Virus record (IMG/VR): IMGVR_UViG_3300042892_000761
Coordinates: 1 to 42,458 of that record
Direction: 5' to 3' (one strand)
Source of the DNA: a virus
DNA length: 42,458 nt
The position numbers and the translations under genes were made by a program. The notes beneath the pieces are model-generated. The model had not been told where the DNA came from. It did not search any database and saw nothing but the letters and a program-made list of their open reading frames with translations. Of the stretch, positions 17,461-24,239 are shown in pieces; within the stretch, counting starts at the first letter, position 1; every line of letters starts with the position of its first letter.

Positions 17461-17781
17461 ATGGAAAGTGTAAAAAATATTAAAAATATTATTATGCGTA
17501 TCGTAGCGGTATTTGCTGCGAATGGTTTAGCGGTTATTGGCGCTGGCGCAATTGCTGGTATTTCAACCGCTAAAGCAATTACAGTTGCTGGACTAACAGC
17601 AGTAGCCGCAGTTGTAGAAAAGCTAGCTCGTGCATTTATGGACGATGGAAAGCTAACAATAGATGAAATTAATTCTGCATTCTCTACAGTAGACAAGAGC
17701 GCTAAAACGGTAGCCGATGTTGAGGTAGAAGAGCGTCAATTATCAGAAAAGGTTAAGTCGGCTAAAGCCACAAAAGCCTAA
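17461..17781 (+). CDS. Holin-like membrane protein, 106 aa
   Basis: A hydrophobic N-terminal half (about residues 12-50, with Gly/Ala-rich VIGAGAIAGISTAKAITVAGLTAV) and a charged soluble C-terminal half (FMDDGKLTIDEINSAFS, Lys-rich end). This resembles actinophage holins that have one or two TMs and a cytoplasmic tail. GAGGAGGAA Shine-Dalgarno, two bases after the previous stop. Function is inferred. Confidence 0.55.
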   Translation: MESVKNIKNIIMRIVAVFAANGLAVIGAGAIAGISTAKAITVAGLTAVAAVVEKLARAFMDDGKLTIDEINSAFSTVDKSAKTVADVEVEERQLSEKVKSAKATKA

Positions 17782-17787
17782 AAATGG

Positions 17788-17793
17788 TATACT
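17788..17793 (+). promoter_or_regulatory. -10 box of leaderless gene at 17800
   Basis: TATACT preceded by TGG, six bases before the ATG; no Shine-Dalgarno and no clear -35. Confidence 0.5.
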
Positions 17794-17799
17794 AGTAAT

Positions 17800-17943
17800 A
17801 TGAACACTTATAAGGTCAAATTAAACGTAGAGGTCGAAGTAGAGGCCTTTAACGAAGAAGATGCCAGAGAATATATAGGCGATATATTTAATATAGATGA
17901 CGAAATTAAAAGTGTTAATATAACTAAAATTCAAGAAAACTAG
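17800..17943 (+). CDS. Hypothetical protein, 47 aa
   Basis: A short acidic protein starting MNTYKVKLNVEVEVEAFNEEDAREYI. The alternating hydrophobic strand followed by EEDA and a helix resembles small ferredoxin-like phage proteins; a similar strand-helix pattern is seen in the 48-aa product at 39462-39608 (LSVTVEADDFESAL). Function unknown. Confidence 0.65.
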   Translation: MNTYKVKLNVEVEVEAFNEEDAREYIGDIFNIDDEIKSVNITKIQEN

Positions 17944-17954
17944 CTTAAAATAGA

Positions 17955-17984
17955 TTGACACAGCCGTAGTACTTCCTGTATACT
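17955..17984 (+). promoter_or_regulatory. Strong consensus promoter before the 18073 gene and whiB
   Basis: TTGACA, 18 bases, TATACT. An inverted pair CCGTAG (17964-17969) / CTACGG (17999-18004) brackets the -10 and start region, so an operator or leader hairpin is possible. The leader also contains a six-codon ATG ORF (17996-18016). Confidence 0.7.
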
Positions 17985-18072
17985 TAATACTTGGGATGCT
18001 ACGGTTTAGTGTTTAGGAAACCAATGCTACATTTAAATCTGTTAGGTGCACAAATATTCATAGAGAGATCCA

Positions 18073-18254
18073 TGGCTAAAAACCAAAAGGCTTTTTGGAA
18101 TAACTATGATCTGGTAATTTGGAAAAAAGATTCTAGCGGATATACCAGAAAAGATGGCATGTTTTTAAAAGAGTGGGGAACGGCAGAAAAGATCTCCGTC
18201 GATAATAAAGGGATTTGGAAGTTACCCAAAAAATATGTCAAATATTTTAAATGA
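18073..18254 (+). CDS. Hypothetical protein, 60 aa
   Basis: Basic small protein with KAFWNNYDLVIWKKDSSGYTRKDGMF and LPKKYVKYF. The ATG at 18073 follows AGAGAG and begins the well-formed part of the protein. Two in-frame alternatives exist: ATG 18024 (after TAGGA) and TTG 17991, which lies exactly six bases after the -10 box as in the leaderless genes. It overlaps whiB by 20 bases. Family not identified. Confidence 0.55.
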
Positions 18255-18549
18255 TTTAGGTATTGATTCAGATGATTTAGATTGGTGGCACCTAGCAATA
18301 TGTAGGGGCATGGACACTAATCTATTTTATGAGAAGTATGAATCAGATGTAAATACCGCTAAGAGTATAGACGAAGCTTGCCTTATGTGTCCAGTATCAA
18401 AACTTTGTTTTAAGTCTGCTACAGAAAACAATGAGTCTGGAGTTTGGGGTGGAATTTATTTAAATTCTGGATCTATAGATAAAGCAAGAAATGTCCATAA
18501 AACTCAAGATGTGTGGAAGAAGATAAGGAAAAAAAATGACATTCATTGA
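18235..18549 (+). CDS. whiB: WhiB-family Fe-S transcription regulator
   Basis: Actinobacteria-specific 4Fe-4S regulator of 104 aa. The four cluster Cys are at 23 (AICRGMD), 49, 52 and 58 (CLMCPVSKLC), followed by the GVWGG turn (about residues 71-75) that contacts sigma-A region 4 in known WhiB proteins. A basic C-terminus (KKIRKKN) could contact DNA. Phage WhiBs such as that of TM4 can dominantly interfere with host WhiB function (established for TM4). It is the best single marker of an actinobacterial host here. Confidence 0.95.
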   Translation: MSNILNDLGIDSDDLDWWHLAICRGMDTNLFYEKYESDVNTAKSIDEACLMCPVSKLCFKSATENNESGVWGGIYLNSGSIDKARNVHKTQDVWKKIRKKNDIH

Positions 18550-18856
18550 TAGAGATAAAGATCACTTTAAGTATGGAATGAATCATTGGACTGGCGAACC
18601 CAATAAGCCAGTATTTTATAATAAAGAAATGGCTAGAAAGATTAGAGAGATCTATAAACCCTCAAAAGATTTAAAGATGGATATTGTAAAGTATCCTGAA
18701 TTCCTGGCAATTAGACTATATGAAAGCAATTTTAAATATTATGATGGATCACTCAAGGCGCAAGTTATTGAGTATATCGAGATGGTAAAAAATATAATAG
18801 AATCATATGGAGTAAGATGCGAGTTAGAAGGAGTTCCAGATGCAGGAGTACGATAG
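18536..18856 (+). CDS. Hypothetical protein, 106 aa
   Basis: Soluble protein with mixed helices; KYPEFLAIRLYESNFKYYDGSLKAQVIEYIEMVKNIIESYG (about residues 50-90) forms an amphipathic helical core. It overlaps whiB by 14 bases and the next gene by 17. I do not recognise it; possibly co-expressed with WhiB. Confidence 0.7.
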   Translation: MTFIDRDKDHFKYGMNHWTGEPNKPVFYNKEMARKIREIYKPSKDLKMDIVKYPEFLAIRLYESNFKYYDGSLKAQVIEYIEMVKNIIESYGVRCELEGVPDAGVR

Positions 18857-19034
18857 AGTAATTATAGTATATATACATGAAGAGAATGCTTTTGGAACTG
18901 CAGAACACTTGGGAGCTTTTGCTTCCCTTATTAAATACAAAAAGAATGGGTTTGAAGTGGAAGAATTAATTGAAAATGATGAGTTTGCTATAATGGAAGA
19001 AATCGTGTTTGAACATATTACGGAAGAGAACTAA
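18840..19034 (+). CDS. Hypothetical acidic protein, 64 aa
   Basis: Beta-strand start (DRVIIVYIHEENAFG) followed by helices and an acidic end. It overlaps its upstream neighbour by 17 bases and abuts the next gene (TAATG). No recognised family. Confidence 0.65.
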   Translation: MQEYDRVIIVYIHEENAFGTAEHLGAFASLIKYKKNGFEVEELIENDEFAIMEEIVFEHITEEN

Positions 19035-19270
19035 TGGAAAAAATATTATGCTATTGCTGCAATAAGCCAAAGAATAAATTAAATGTAAGAAAGTCTTCTT
19101 TATTGCCTATTAATCTATTAATGTGCGAAACTTGTATTACTTCAAAATTTGAACCACGCTGGGTAATTATCTTGGCAGGCAGACAAATAGGTTCTGATTC
19201 AGTAAAAGAATTCATACTAAAGAAAAGATACTGCGGAAACGATATATCTGCGTCTGAATTATTAGTTTAA
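19034..19270 (+). CDS. Zinc-ribbon protein, 78 aa
   Basis: Cys pairs at CYCC (about residues 6-9) and CETC (about 31-34) suggest one zinc site, followed by a helical WVIILAGRQIGSDSVKEFILKKRYCG stretch. One of many small Cys-pair proteins in this genome. Function unknown. Confidence 0.7.
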   Translation: MEKILCYCCNKPKNKLNVRKSSLLPINLLMCETCITSKFEPRWVIILAGRQIGSDSVKEFILKKRYCGNDISASELLV

Positions 19271-19284
19271 TTAACATTATAGGG

Positions 19285-19290
19285 TATAAT
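19285..19290 (+). promoter_or_regulatory. -10 box before the gene at 19300
   Basis: GGTATAAT, nine bases before the ATG; the leader would be at most a few nucleotides, with no Shine-Dalgarno. Confidence 0.5.
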
Positions 19291-19299
19291 TAGTACATA

Positions 19300-19602
19300 A
19301 TGGAATTTAATACCGTCTTATTTGGCATTCTGGCATCCTTAGTAAGCGGTGCGGGAACTGCTGTCATATCTTCAATCAGAGAGTCTAAAAGAGAAAAAAT
19401 TAGAAAATCTGAAAAAGAACAGGATATGCTAAAAATGGAATTAAAAGACCTTCAAATTAAACTGTACAAAATTGAGCGGGATTTAGATGAATGGAAAGAT
19501 AAATACTATGAAGCCATACAAGAATTAATTAATGTTAGAACAGAATTAGAAGAGACTTTAATTAAACTAACTCATGCTCAAATACATAATGATGAGGACT
19601 AG
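19300..19602 (+). CDS. Membrane-anchored coiled-coil protein, 100 aa
   Basis: An N-terminal hydrophobic helix (about residues 5-24, VLFGILASLVSGAGTAVISS), a basic stop-transfer segment (RESKREKIRK), then a long Glu/Lys/Leu coiled coil to the end. The layout recalls Rz-like proteins and other membrane-tethered coiled coils; a classical spanin would not be expected without an outer membrane. Function unknown. Confidence 0.65.
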   Translation: MEFNTVLFGILASLVSGAGTAVISSIRESKREKIRKSEKEQDMLKMELKDLQIKLYKIERDLDEWKDKYYEAIQELINVRTELEETLIKLTHAQIHNDED

Positions 19603-19622
19603 CGCTTCGAATTTATATTTAG

Positions 19623-19628
19623 TATACT
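19623..19628 (+). promoter_or_regulatory. -10 box of the leaderless Ntn-hydrolase gene
   Basis: AGTATACT, six bases before the ATG; no Shine-Dalgarno. Confidence 0.5.
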
Positions 19629-19634
19629 AAGGGT

Positions 19635-20189
19635 ATGACCTGTATTGTAGCAATAGCTCAGAATGATGTAGTCTATATGGCTGCCGACCACGCAGCTTCT
19701 GATGAAAAGTCTGGGTGGATACTTAGTCGAAAAGACCCCAAGGTATTTAAGGTTGGTCAGTATGGCATAGCATTTACTGATAGTTTTAGAATGGGTCAAA
19801 TTTTACAGTATTCTTGGACTCCTCCAAGATATACGCCAACTAAAACTAATAGCGGATTAGATAAGTTTATGAAGACCAAGTTCATTGATTCAGTTAAAGA
19901 ATCATTTAGAGGCGGTGGATACGGAAGTCAGGTATCTGGTCAAGAAGACGAGGGTGGAATTTTTATAGTAGGTATATGCGGAAGAATATTTACTATAGAT
20001 GAAGACTTTCATGTGGGAGAGAATATAGTTAATTATATGGCGGAAGGATCAGGTGGTATGTTTGCGCTAGGAGCCTTACATGCTACTAAGAACCAAAAGA
20101 ATCCTAAAATGAGGTTGAAATTAGCCTTAGAAGCAGCAGCAGAATTTTCAATGAGCGTAGCCCCACCATTTACATATATTCAAGTGTAG
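19635..20189 (+). CDS. Proteasome/HslV-like Ntn-hydrolase
   Basis: 184 aa resembling 20S proteasome beta subunits and HslV. After removal of Met1, Thr would be the N-terminal nucleophile (TCIVAIAQNDVVYMAADH). Counting from this Thr, Asp falls at 17, matching the proteasome catalytic Asp, and a Lys in DPKVFKVG falls at 35, near proteasome Lys33. The GSGGMFALGALHAT segment matches the family's GxG...A-x-G core strand. There is no propeptide and no ATPase partner nearby. Related unnamed proteins occur in actinophages; substrate unknown. Confidence 0.8.
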   Translation: MTCIVAIAQNDVVYMAADHAASDEKSGWILSRKDPKVFKVGQYGIAFTDSFRMGQILQYSWTPPRYTPTKTNSGLDKFMKTKFIDSVKESFRGGGYGSQVSGQEDEGGIFIVGICGRIFTIDEDFHVGENIVNYMAEGSGGMFALGALHATKNQKNPKMRLKLALEAAAEFSMSVAPPFTYIQV

Positions 20190-20191
20190 AG

Positions 20192-20197
20192 TATAAT
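20192..20197 (+). promoter_or_regulatory. -10 box of leaderless gene at 20205
   Basis: AGTATAAT, seven bases before the first of two tandem ATG codons; no Shine-Dalgarno. Confidence 0.5.
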
Positions 20198-20204
20198 AAT
20201 TATT

Positions 20205-20549
20205 ATGATGATATCTTTAATGATTCTGCCGATAATTGGATTAGCTTTGGCTATTCCATTGGCTAAAAGATATCTTCAAAGATACGACTTTGGTCTTTAC
20301 TATATAGACAAAGAAGAAGAACAAGAAATGGCGGAAGCAATGGATCTTAATTATATAGACTATAGTAATTCTATAGATCTAAGAGGAACACCAACTCACA
20401 TATGCGTATGTGGTAACGAAATATTTAATCTTAAAGTAGTATTTGATAACTTTGAAATAGCCACATATTTCTTAGATATGGAATGTGCAAAATGTGGAAG
20501 TTTGGCAACAGCCCCTACACCAATGGATAGAGAGATGAAGGAAGAATGA
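20205..20549 (+). CDS. Membrane-anchored zinc-ribbon protein, 114 aa
   Basis: N-terminal transmembrane helix (about residues 2-19, MISLMILPIIGLALAIPLA), a charged linker, then a probable zinc ribbon with CVCG (about 67-70) and CAKCG (about 94-98). The start could be either of the two adjacent ATGs. Function unknown. Confidence 0.7.
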   Translation: MMISLMILPIIGLALAIPLAKRYLQRYDFGLYYIDKEEEQEMAEAMDLNYIDYSNSIDLRGTPTHICVCGNEIFNLKVVFDNFEIATYFLDMECAKCGSLATAPTPMDREMKEE

Positions 20550-20701
20550 GAAAATCAGAACGCTTAAGAATGCTTGAAATGCAGGTTATTAGATTAGAAA
20601 TGCATGTTGAATTACTTACTGTATGTGTAAATAATCTAATGGAATCCCAAGGCATGGAAGATCCAGAACTTGATTCTGGCAAATGGTATAAAAAAGAATA
20701 A
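20546..20701 (+). CDS. Short coiled-coil protein, 51 aa
   Basis: Begins MRKSERLRMLEMQVIRLEMHVELL, a leucine/methionine heptad helix, then an acidic loop and SGKWYKKE. It overlaps the upstream gene (ATGA). Probably a small oligomeric accessory; no recognised family. Confidence 0.65.
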   Translation: MRKSERLRMLEMQVIRLEMHVELLTVCVNNLMESQGMEDPELDSGKWYKKE

Positions 20702-20705
20702 GCTA

Positions 20706-20733
20706 TTGACAAATCCTATTTATTTAGTAAGAT
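20706..20733 (+). promoter_or_regulatory. Leaderless promoter of the subtilase gene
   Basis: TTGACA, 16 bases, TAAGAT, then six bases to the ATG at 20740 without a Shine-Dalgarno. Confidence 0.65.
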
Positions 20734-20739
20734 GTACCT

Positions 20740-21672
20740 ATGAATAAAAAACTTATAGTGGCCCTTATAGCCACAGCAATTGCCATTCCTACAACGGCTC
20801 AAGCAGCCATGAAGTCAGAAATTTTAGTATCAGTACCTACACTAGCAATTTTAGATACCGCTCTTGACACATCATTACCAATTTTTCAAGGTAAGATTGC
20901 TCATGAAGTTTGTATTCTAGACTGGAATAGTTGCCCTAATGGAACTTCTTTCATGGAAGGCCCAGGATCTTCTGTTTTGCCACTCAGTATTCTTTCAACC
21001 TCTAAATTTAATCATGGCACTCAAATGGCTTCTGCTGCAATTACAGAAAATCCAAACATGAAAATTGTATTTGTTAGAATCATTGGAAATACTGCAAATG
21101 GCGGACGTCAGTTAACTGGACCTAAATCTGTGGCTAATGCCTTAAAATGGGTTTATGATAATAAGAGCAAATACAACATTCAAGCAGTATCTATGTCTCA
21201 AGGACATCATAATCTATTAAAATTATTTAGCTATTGCCCAACTAATGGAGCAGTCGATCTACAAATTAGAAACTTAAAATCAATAGATGTACCCTCCTTC
21301 TTTGCCGCTGGCAACGCATATGATTATAAAAGAGTTGACTGGCCTGCGTGTCAGCCATATGCAATTGCTGTAGGGGCAACTGATCAATACGGAGAAATTG
21401 AGTCTTACAGTAATGTAGATTTAAAACAAACTTCTTTTTACGCAAAAGGTTCTGCTAGAGTATTTTTACCAAGCGGAAGTGAAGGCAATGCTGCTGGAAC
21501 ATCTGTATCAACTCAGATAGCAGCAGCTCAGTGGATTGCATTAAAGTCTGCTAAACCACTCTTATCTTACCAAGAAATTTATAATCTATTAAAAAAGACT
21601 GGAACTCCAACAAAAAATGCTCACGTAAATTCTGGAATTCTAATTAATATAGGGGCAGCAATTAATGGCTAA
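20740..21672 (+). CDS. Secreted subtilisin-like serine protease (S8)
   Basis: 310 aa with a clear signal peptide (hydrophobic core about residues 5-19, cleavage near AQAA at 20-23). The S8 triad is visible: Asp39 in LAILDTALD, His92 in NHGTQMAS, and Ser255 in AAGTSVSTQ; the oxyanion Asn is in AAGNAYD (about 192). There is no long propeptide between signal and catalytic domain. It would act outside the membrane, on host surface or phage-secreted proteins. A secreted protease is uncommon cargo for a lytic phage. Confidence 0.92.
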   Translation: MNKKLIVALIATAIAIPTTAQAAMKSEILVSVPTLAILDTALDTSLPIFQGKIAHEVCILDWNSCPNGTSFMEGPGSSVLPLSILSTSKFNHGTQMASAAITENPNMKIVFVRIIGNTANGGRQLTGPKSVANALKWVYDNKSKYNIQAVSMSQGHHNLLKLFSYCPTNGAVDLQIRNLKSIDVPSFFAAGNAYDYKRVDWPACQPYAIAVGATDQYGEIESYSNVDLKQTSFYAKGSARVFLPSGSEGNAAGTSVSTQIAAAQWIALKSAKPLLSYQEIYNLLKKTGTPTKNAHVNSGILINIGAAING

Positions 21673-21874
21673 CATGACAGTCCTTGAAGAAATTATTAAG
21701 GAAATCGGTTCAGAGTTATATCAGAAATGGTATAACTCTGTTCCAGAGGATCAAAAAACTGAAGAGGCATCTAAAGCAATGGCAGATAATGCTAATGAAA
21801 CAGCAATCTTTGTTATTCAAGCGTTTATGTATAAATTTAATGAAGCGGCGGATGAACTAAAGGATTCAGAGTGA
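21665..21874 (+). CDS. Hypothetical helical protein, 69 aa
   Basis: Acidic and all-helical in appearance (VLEEIIKEIGSELYQKWYNSV...AIFVIQAFMYKFNEAADEL). It overlaps the subtilase gene by eight bases and thioredoxin by four. No recognised family. Confidence 0.65.
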   Translation: MANMTVLEEIIKEIGSELYQKWYNSVPEDQKTEEASKAMADNANETAIFVIQAFMYKFNEAADELKDSE

Positions 21875-22176
21875 TTTTAGTAACTGATGCATCCTTTGAT
21901 ACTACAGTTACTCAAAATAATTTGATCTTGATAGATTTTTGGGCCGAATGGTGCGGACCTTGTAAAAGGATGCTTCCAATACTACAAGAACTATCGGATG
22001 AAGGGGCAGTACTCATTGGTAAGTTAAATGTTGATGAGAATCCCAAAAAAACCTTAGAATACTCTATATCTTCAATACCATCTATGGTATTATTTAAGGG
22101 TGGTAAACCTGTAAAGACCATTCAAGGCGCAAAGCCTAAACATGCTCTGCTTAAGGAGTTAGAAGAATGGATTTAG
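21871..22176 (+). CDS. trxA: Thioredoxin
   Basis: 101 aa thioredoxin fold with the WCGPCK active site (Cys28, Cys31), the SISSIPSMVLFKGG cis-Pro segment (about residues 66-79) and KLNVDENP. GTG start overlapping the previous stop (GTGA). Phage thioredoxins can feed ribonucleotide reductase or act as polymerase processivity factors; neither partner is evident here. Its position next to two secreted proteins may instead reflect redox handling. Confidence 0.92.
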   Translation: MILVTDASFDTTVTQNNLILIDFWAEWCGPCKRMLPILQELSDEGAVLIGKLNVDENPKKTLEYSISSIPSMVLFKGGKPVKTIQGAKPKHALLKELEEWI

Positions 22177-22337
22177 AGTTTAAAATTTGGTTCCAGAATG
22201 GAATCGAAAAGGGGTGGATATCAGATGTATTTTGCGATACACATGAAGGTCCACCACTCACAGAAGAAGAAGCACAAGAATGGGATGAAGGCGGAGATCC
22301 GTGTTCTTTCCATGTTAAAATAAACGAACTAAATTAA
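22167..22337 (+). CDS. Acidic hypothetical protein, 56 aa
   Basis: Strongly acidic with two Cys and several Trp (KIWFQNGIEKGWISDVFCDTHEG, TEEEAQEWDEGGDPC). WDEGGDPC is a recurrent actinophage small-protein ending, from memory. It overlaps thioredoxin by ten bases. Function unknown. Confidence 0.65.
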   Translation: MDLEFKIWFQNGIEKGWISDVFCDTHEGPPLTEEEAQEWDEGGDPCSFHVKINELN

Positions 22338-22352
22338 AAGGAGAAATAAAGA

Positions 22353-23615
22353 ATGAATTCATTAAAGAAAATCTCAATTGCTACTGCTGCAGCCCTAGCA
22401 ATTATGAGCGTTTCTGCAATTTCAGCTACTGCTGCACCGCTTGCGGTCACAGTTGCTACAGTTGCTAACGCTACTACATCTGCAGCACCTGCATCAATTG
22501 CGGTGCCATCGACAAATGTAATTAACGCAGCAAACGCTGTCGCAATTACAGCAACAGCAGATGCAACTACATCTGTTACATTTACAGCATCATCAACAGT
22601 TAAATTAATTTCTGCTCTTCACACAGCAGATGCCCCAAAGAATGTTAATAGTGGTGTTTCAGCACTTACTGGCGTTTCAACAGGTGCAGCAATTACCGTT
22701 TACGCATATACAACATCAACAACAGTTGGTTCCGTTATCGTTACAAATGGTGCGTATTCAACAATTATTTATGTTAAAGGTGTAGCAGGACCTGCTTACA
22801 ATTTAGCAGTTACAGTTCCTTCTGCAGCAGCAGTTGGAACAGTTCCAGCAATCTCAGTTTCAACAACTGATATTTTTGGTAACGCATCTTCAGATACAGT
22901 AACAGCAACAATCGTCGGCTCAACTTTTGCTGATGGTTCATCTGTTAAAGCATTGTCTCCAGAAGTTGCCTCATACTCACTTGCAGTTGGTGTAGCAGGA
23001 GAAGTTACAATAATTGTAACTGGCCTAACTCTAGTTGCTCCAGTAACAGGATTTGCGGCACCAGTAAAGTCAGCCATTGCTAAATTTGCTATTGCCGATC
23101 TGGGTGCTGATATTGCAGCATTGAAGGCTTCAATTGCTTTAGAAAAGTCTGGACGTTTATCAGATGCAGCATTAGCAGCAGAAGCTGCAAAGGTTGCTAA
23201 AGCAGCAGCAGACAAGGCTCTAGCCGATGCTAAAGCAGCAGCAGACAAGGCTCTAGCCGATGCTAAGGTTGCCTCAGACATGGCTCTAGCCGATGCTAAA
23301 GCCATGGCAAAGATTGAAGCAGATACAGCAAAGGCTACTGCCGATGCAGCACTTACTAACGCAAAAGCAGAAGCAGTAACAGCTAAGACTGCAGCAGATA
23401 AGGCTTTGGCAGACGCTCTAGCAGCATCCAAGGTTGCTTCAGATAAGGCTTTAGCAGACGCTAAAGCGGCTTCCGATTTAGCTCTTGCTTTTTCAAAGTC
23501 AGCATACGATGTTGCAGCAGCAGCTGCTAAGGCAACTTATAAGAATGAATATAATAAGTTGGCTACCAAGTGGAACAAGGCTAATCCAAAGGCTAAGGTT
23601 GCACTAAAGAAGTAA
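22353..23615 (+). CDS. Secreted Ig-like protein with hendecad repeat stalk, 420 aa
   Basis: Signal peptide (about residues 1-27, ending ATAAP) followed by Thr/Ser/Val-rich beta-sheet domains (about 30-245; VTVPSAAAVGTVPAISVSTTDIFGN resembles bacterial Ig-like/invasin repeats) and an Ala-rich helical stalk (about 265-395) built on an 11-residue repeat (AKAAADKALAD). The end is Lys-rich. Strong AAAAGGAGAAA Shine-Dalgarno, and a strong terminator follows. It looks like a cell-surface or extracellular protein, similar in style to host surface proteins; acquisition from a host is plausible. Confidence 0.75.
   Translation: MNSLKKISIATAAALAIMSVSAISATAAPLAVTVATVANATTSAAPASIAVPSTNVINAANAVAITATADATTSVTFTASSTVKLISALHTADAPKNVNSGVSALTGVSTGAAITVYAYTTSTTVGSVIVTNGAYSTIIYVKGVAGPAYNLAVTVPSAAAVGTVPAISVSTTDIFGNASSDTVTATIVGSTFADGSSVKALSPEVASYSLAVGVAGEVTIIVTGLTLVAPVTGFAAPVKSAIAKFAIADLGADIAALKASIALEKSGRLSDAALAAEAAKVAKAAADKALADAKAAADKALADAKVASDMALADAKAMAKIEADTAKATADAALTNAKAEAVTAKTAADKALADALAASKVASDKALADAKAASDLALAFSKSAYDVAAAAAKATYKNEYNKLATKWNKANPKAKVALKK
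23197..23274 (+). repeat. 33-bp tandem repeat in the stalk region
   Basis: A 33-base unit beginning GCTAAAGCAGCAGCAGACAA occurs twice almost perfectly (AKAAADKALAD) and continues with diverged copies downstream. Confidence 0.7.
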
Positions 23616-23620
23616 TTATA

Positions 23621-23656
23621 AATAGGGCGGGATTAAATTCCCGCCCTATTTTATTC
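23621..23656 (+). terminator. Strong rho-independent terminator
   Basis: A 12-bp perfect stem (AATAGGGCGGGA / TCCCGCCCTATT) with a 6-nt loop, then TTTTATT. It closes the transcript of the 420-aa surface protein. The following leaderless promoter has its -10 box about 20 bases downstream. Confidence 0.92.
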
Positions 23657-23671
23657 ACCTAACAGAAAGAG

Positions 23672-23677
23672 TATAAT
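23672..23677 (+). promoter_or_regulatory. -10 box of leaderless gene at 23684
   Basis: AGTATAAT, six bases before the ATG, no Shine-Dalgarno. Confidence 0.5.
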
Positions 23678-23683
23678 AGTATT

Positions 23684-23902
23684 ATGGAATCAAATAAAAG
23701 AAGTTTATATAAATCAATTACATGGCCAGCAGTTCATATTGGGTTTGTTGGCACACTAGTCTATTTCTTTGAAATGGCCATTACTGGCGAAGCACATTGG
23801 GAATATGCTGGCACATTTGCAATCATATATACAGCGTGTGAGGCCCTAGGATTCTTTTTGCATGAGAGAGCTTGGAATAAATTTGGCGGGAAATTAAGAT
23901 AA
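23684..23902 (+). CDS. DUF2061-like two-TM membrane protein, 72 aa
   Basis: KSITWPAVHIGFVGTLVYFF and a C-terminal ALGFFLHERAW match the DUF2061 pattern (K-x-I-T-W ... HERAW) of small predicted membrane proteins. Two hydrophobic helices (about residues 13-30 and 42-60). Role unknown; homologues occur in bacteria and phages. Confidence 0.75.
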   Translation: MESNKRSLYKSITWPAVHIGFVGTLVYFFEMAITGEAHWEYAGTFAIIYTACEALGFFLHERAWNKFGGKLR

Positions 23903-24042
23903 TGGGAAAACACTTAGATAAAATGCAACGTGCTCTAGCACAAAGACAGGCAGCAACCTACACCAGTGGTCAAAAAAAGCCTGGATCAATGAATATTAAA
24001 AAGACTGGTTATCGTGGCCAGAAAGCTAAGGGATCTAAGTAG
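23902..24042 (+). CDS. Basic small protein, 46 aa
   Basis: Lys/Arg/Gln-rich (MGKHLDKMQRALAQRQAA, then SGQKKPGSM, KKTGYRGQKAKGSK). Abuts its neighbours (TAATG upstream, TAGTG downstream). Possibly nucleic-acid binding or a minor virion protein; not recognised. Confidence 0.6.
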   Translation: MGKHLDKMQRALAQRQAATYTSGQKKPGSMNIKKTGYRGQKAKGSK

Positions 24043-24164
24043 TGTCCTTAGAAAACACGTGTGAAATGCCTAATTGTAATAATAAGGCTAAAAGATTGAC
24101 CTCAACAGAAACTAAAATAATAGAAATTTGTGACGACTGTTGGCATAAAAAGTATAGATCTTAA
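24042..24164 (+). CDS. Zinc-ribbon microprotein, 40 aa
   Basis: GTG start overlapping the upstream TAG. Four Cys in two pairs: CEMPNC (CxxxxC) and CDDC, enough for one zinc knuckle. Function unknown. Confidence 0.6.
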   Translation: MSLENTCEMPNCNNKAKRLTSTETKIIEICDDCWHKKYRS

Positions 24165-24174
24165 TCAACTAAAT

Positions 24175-24213
24175 GCTATAATAGAGGGATAGATGGCATT
24201 CTAGACCCATCTA
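24175..24213 (+). promoter_or_regulatory. Extended -10 promoter with +1 hairpin before the 24240 gene
   Basis: TGCTATAAT at 24174-24182; TAGATGG (24190-24196) and CCATCTA (24207-24213) form a 7-bp stem at the expected +1; TATAGGAGAAA follows as Shine-Dalgarno. This layout suggests strong expression. Confidence 0.65.
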
Positions 24214-24239
24214 AATTAACAACCTATAGGAGAAATAAA

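Noticed and set aside
19300-19602. Rz-like spanin
   Set aside because: Coiled-coil topology fits, but an actinobacterial host would lack the outer membrane that spanins disrupt, and no outer lipoprotein partner is seen.
22796-23431. 211-aa minus-strand open frame opposite the surface protein gene
   Set aside because: Low-complexity shadow of the hendecad repeats; no Shine-Dalgarno or promoter.
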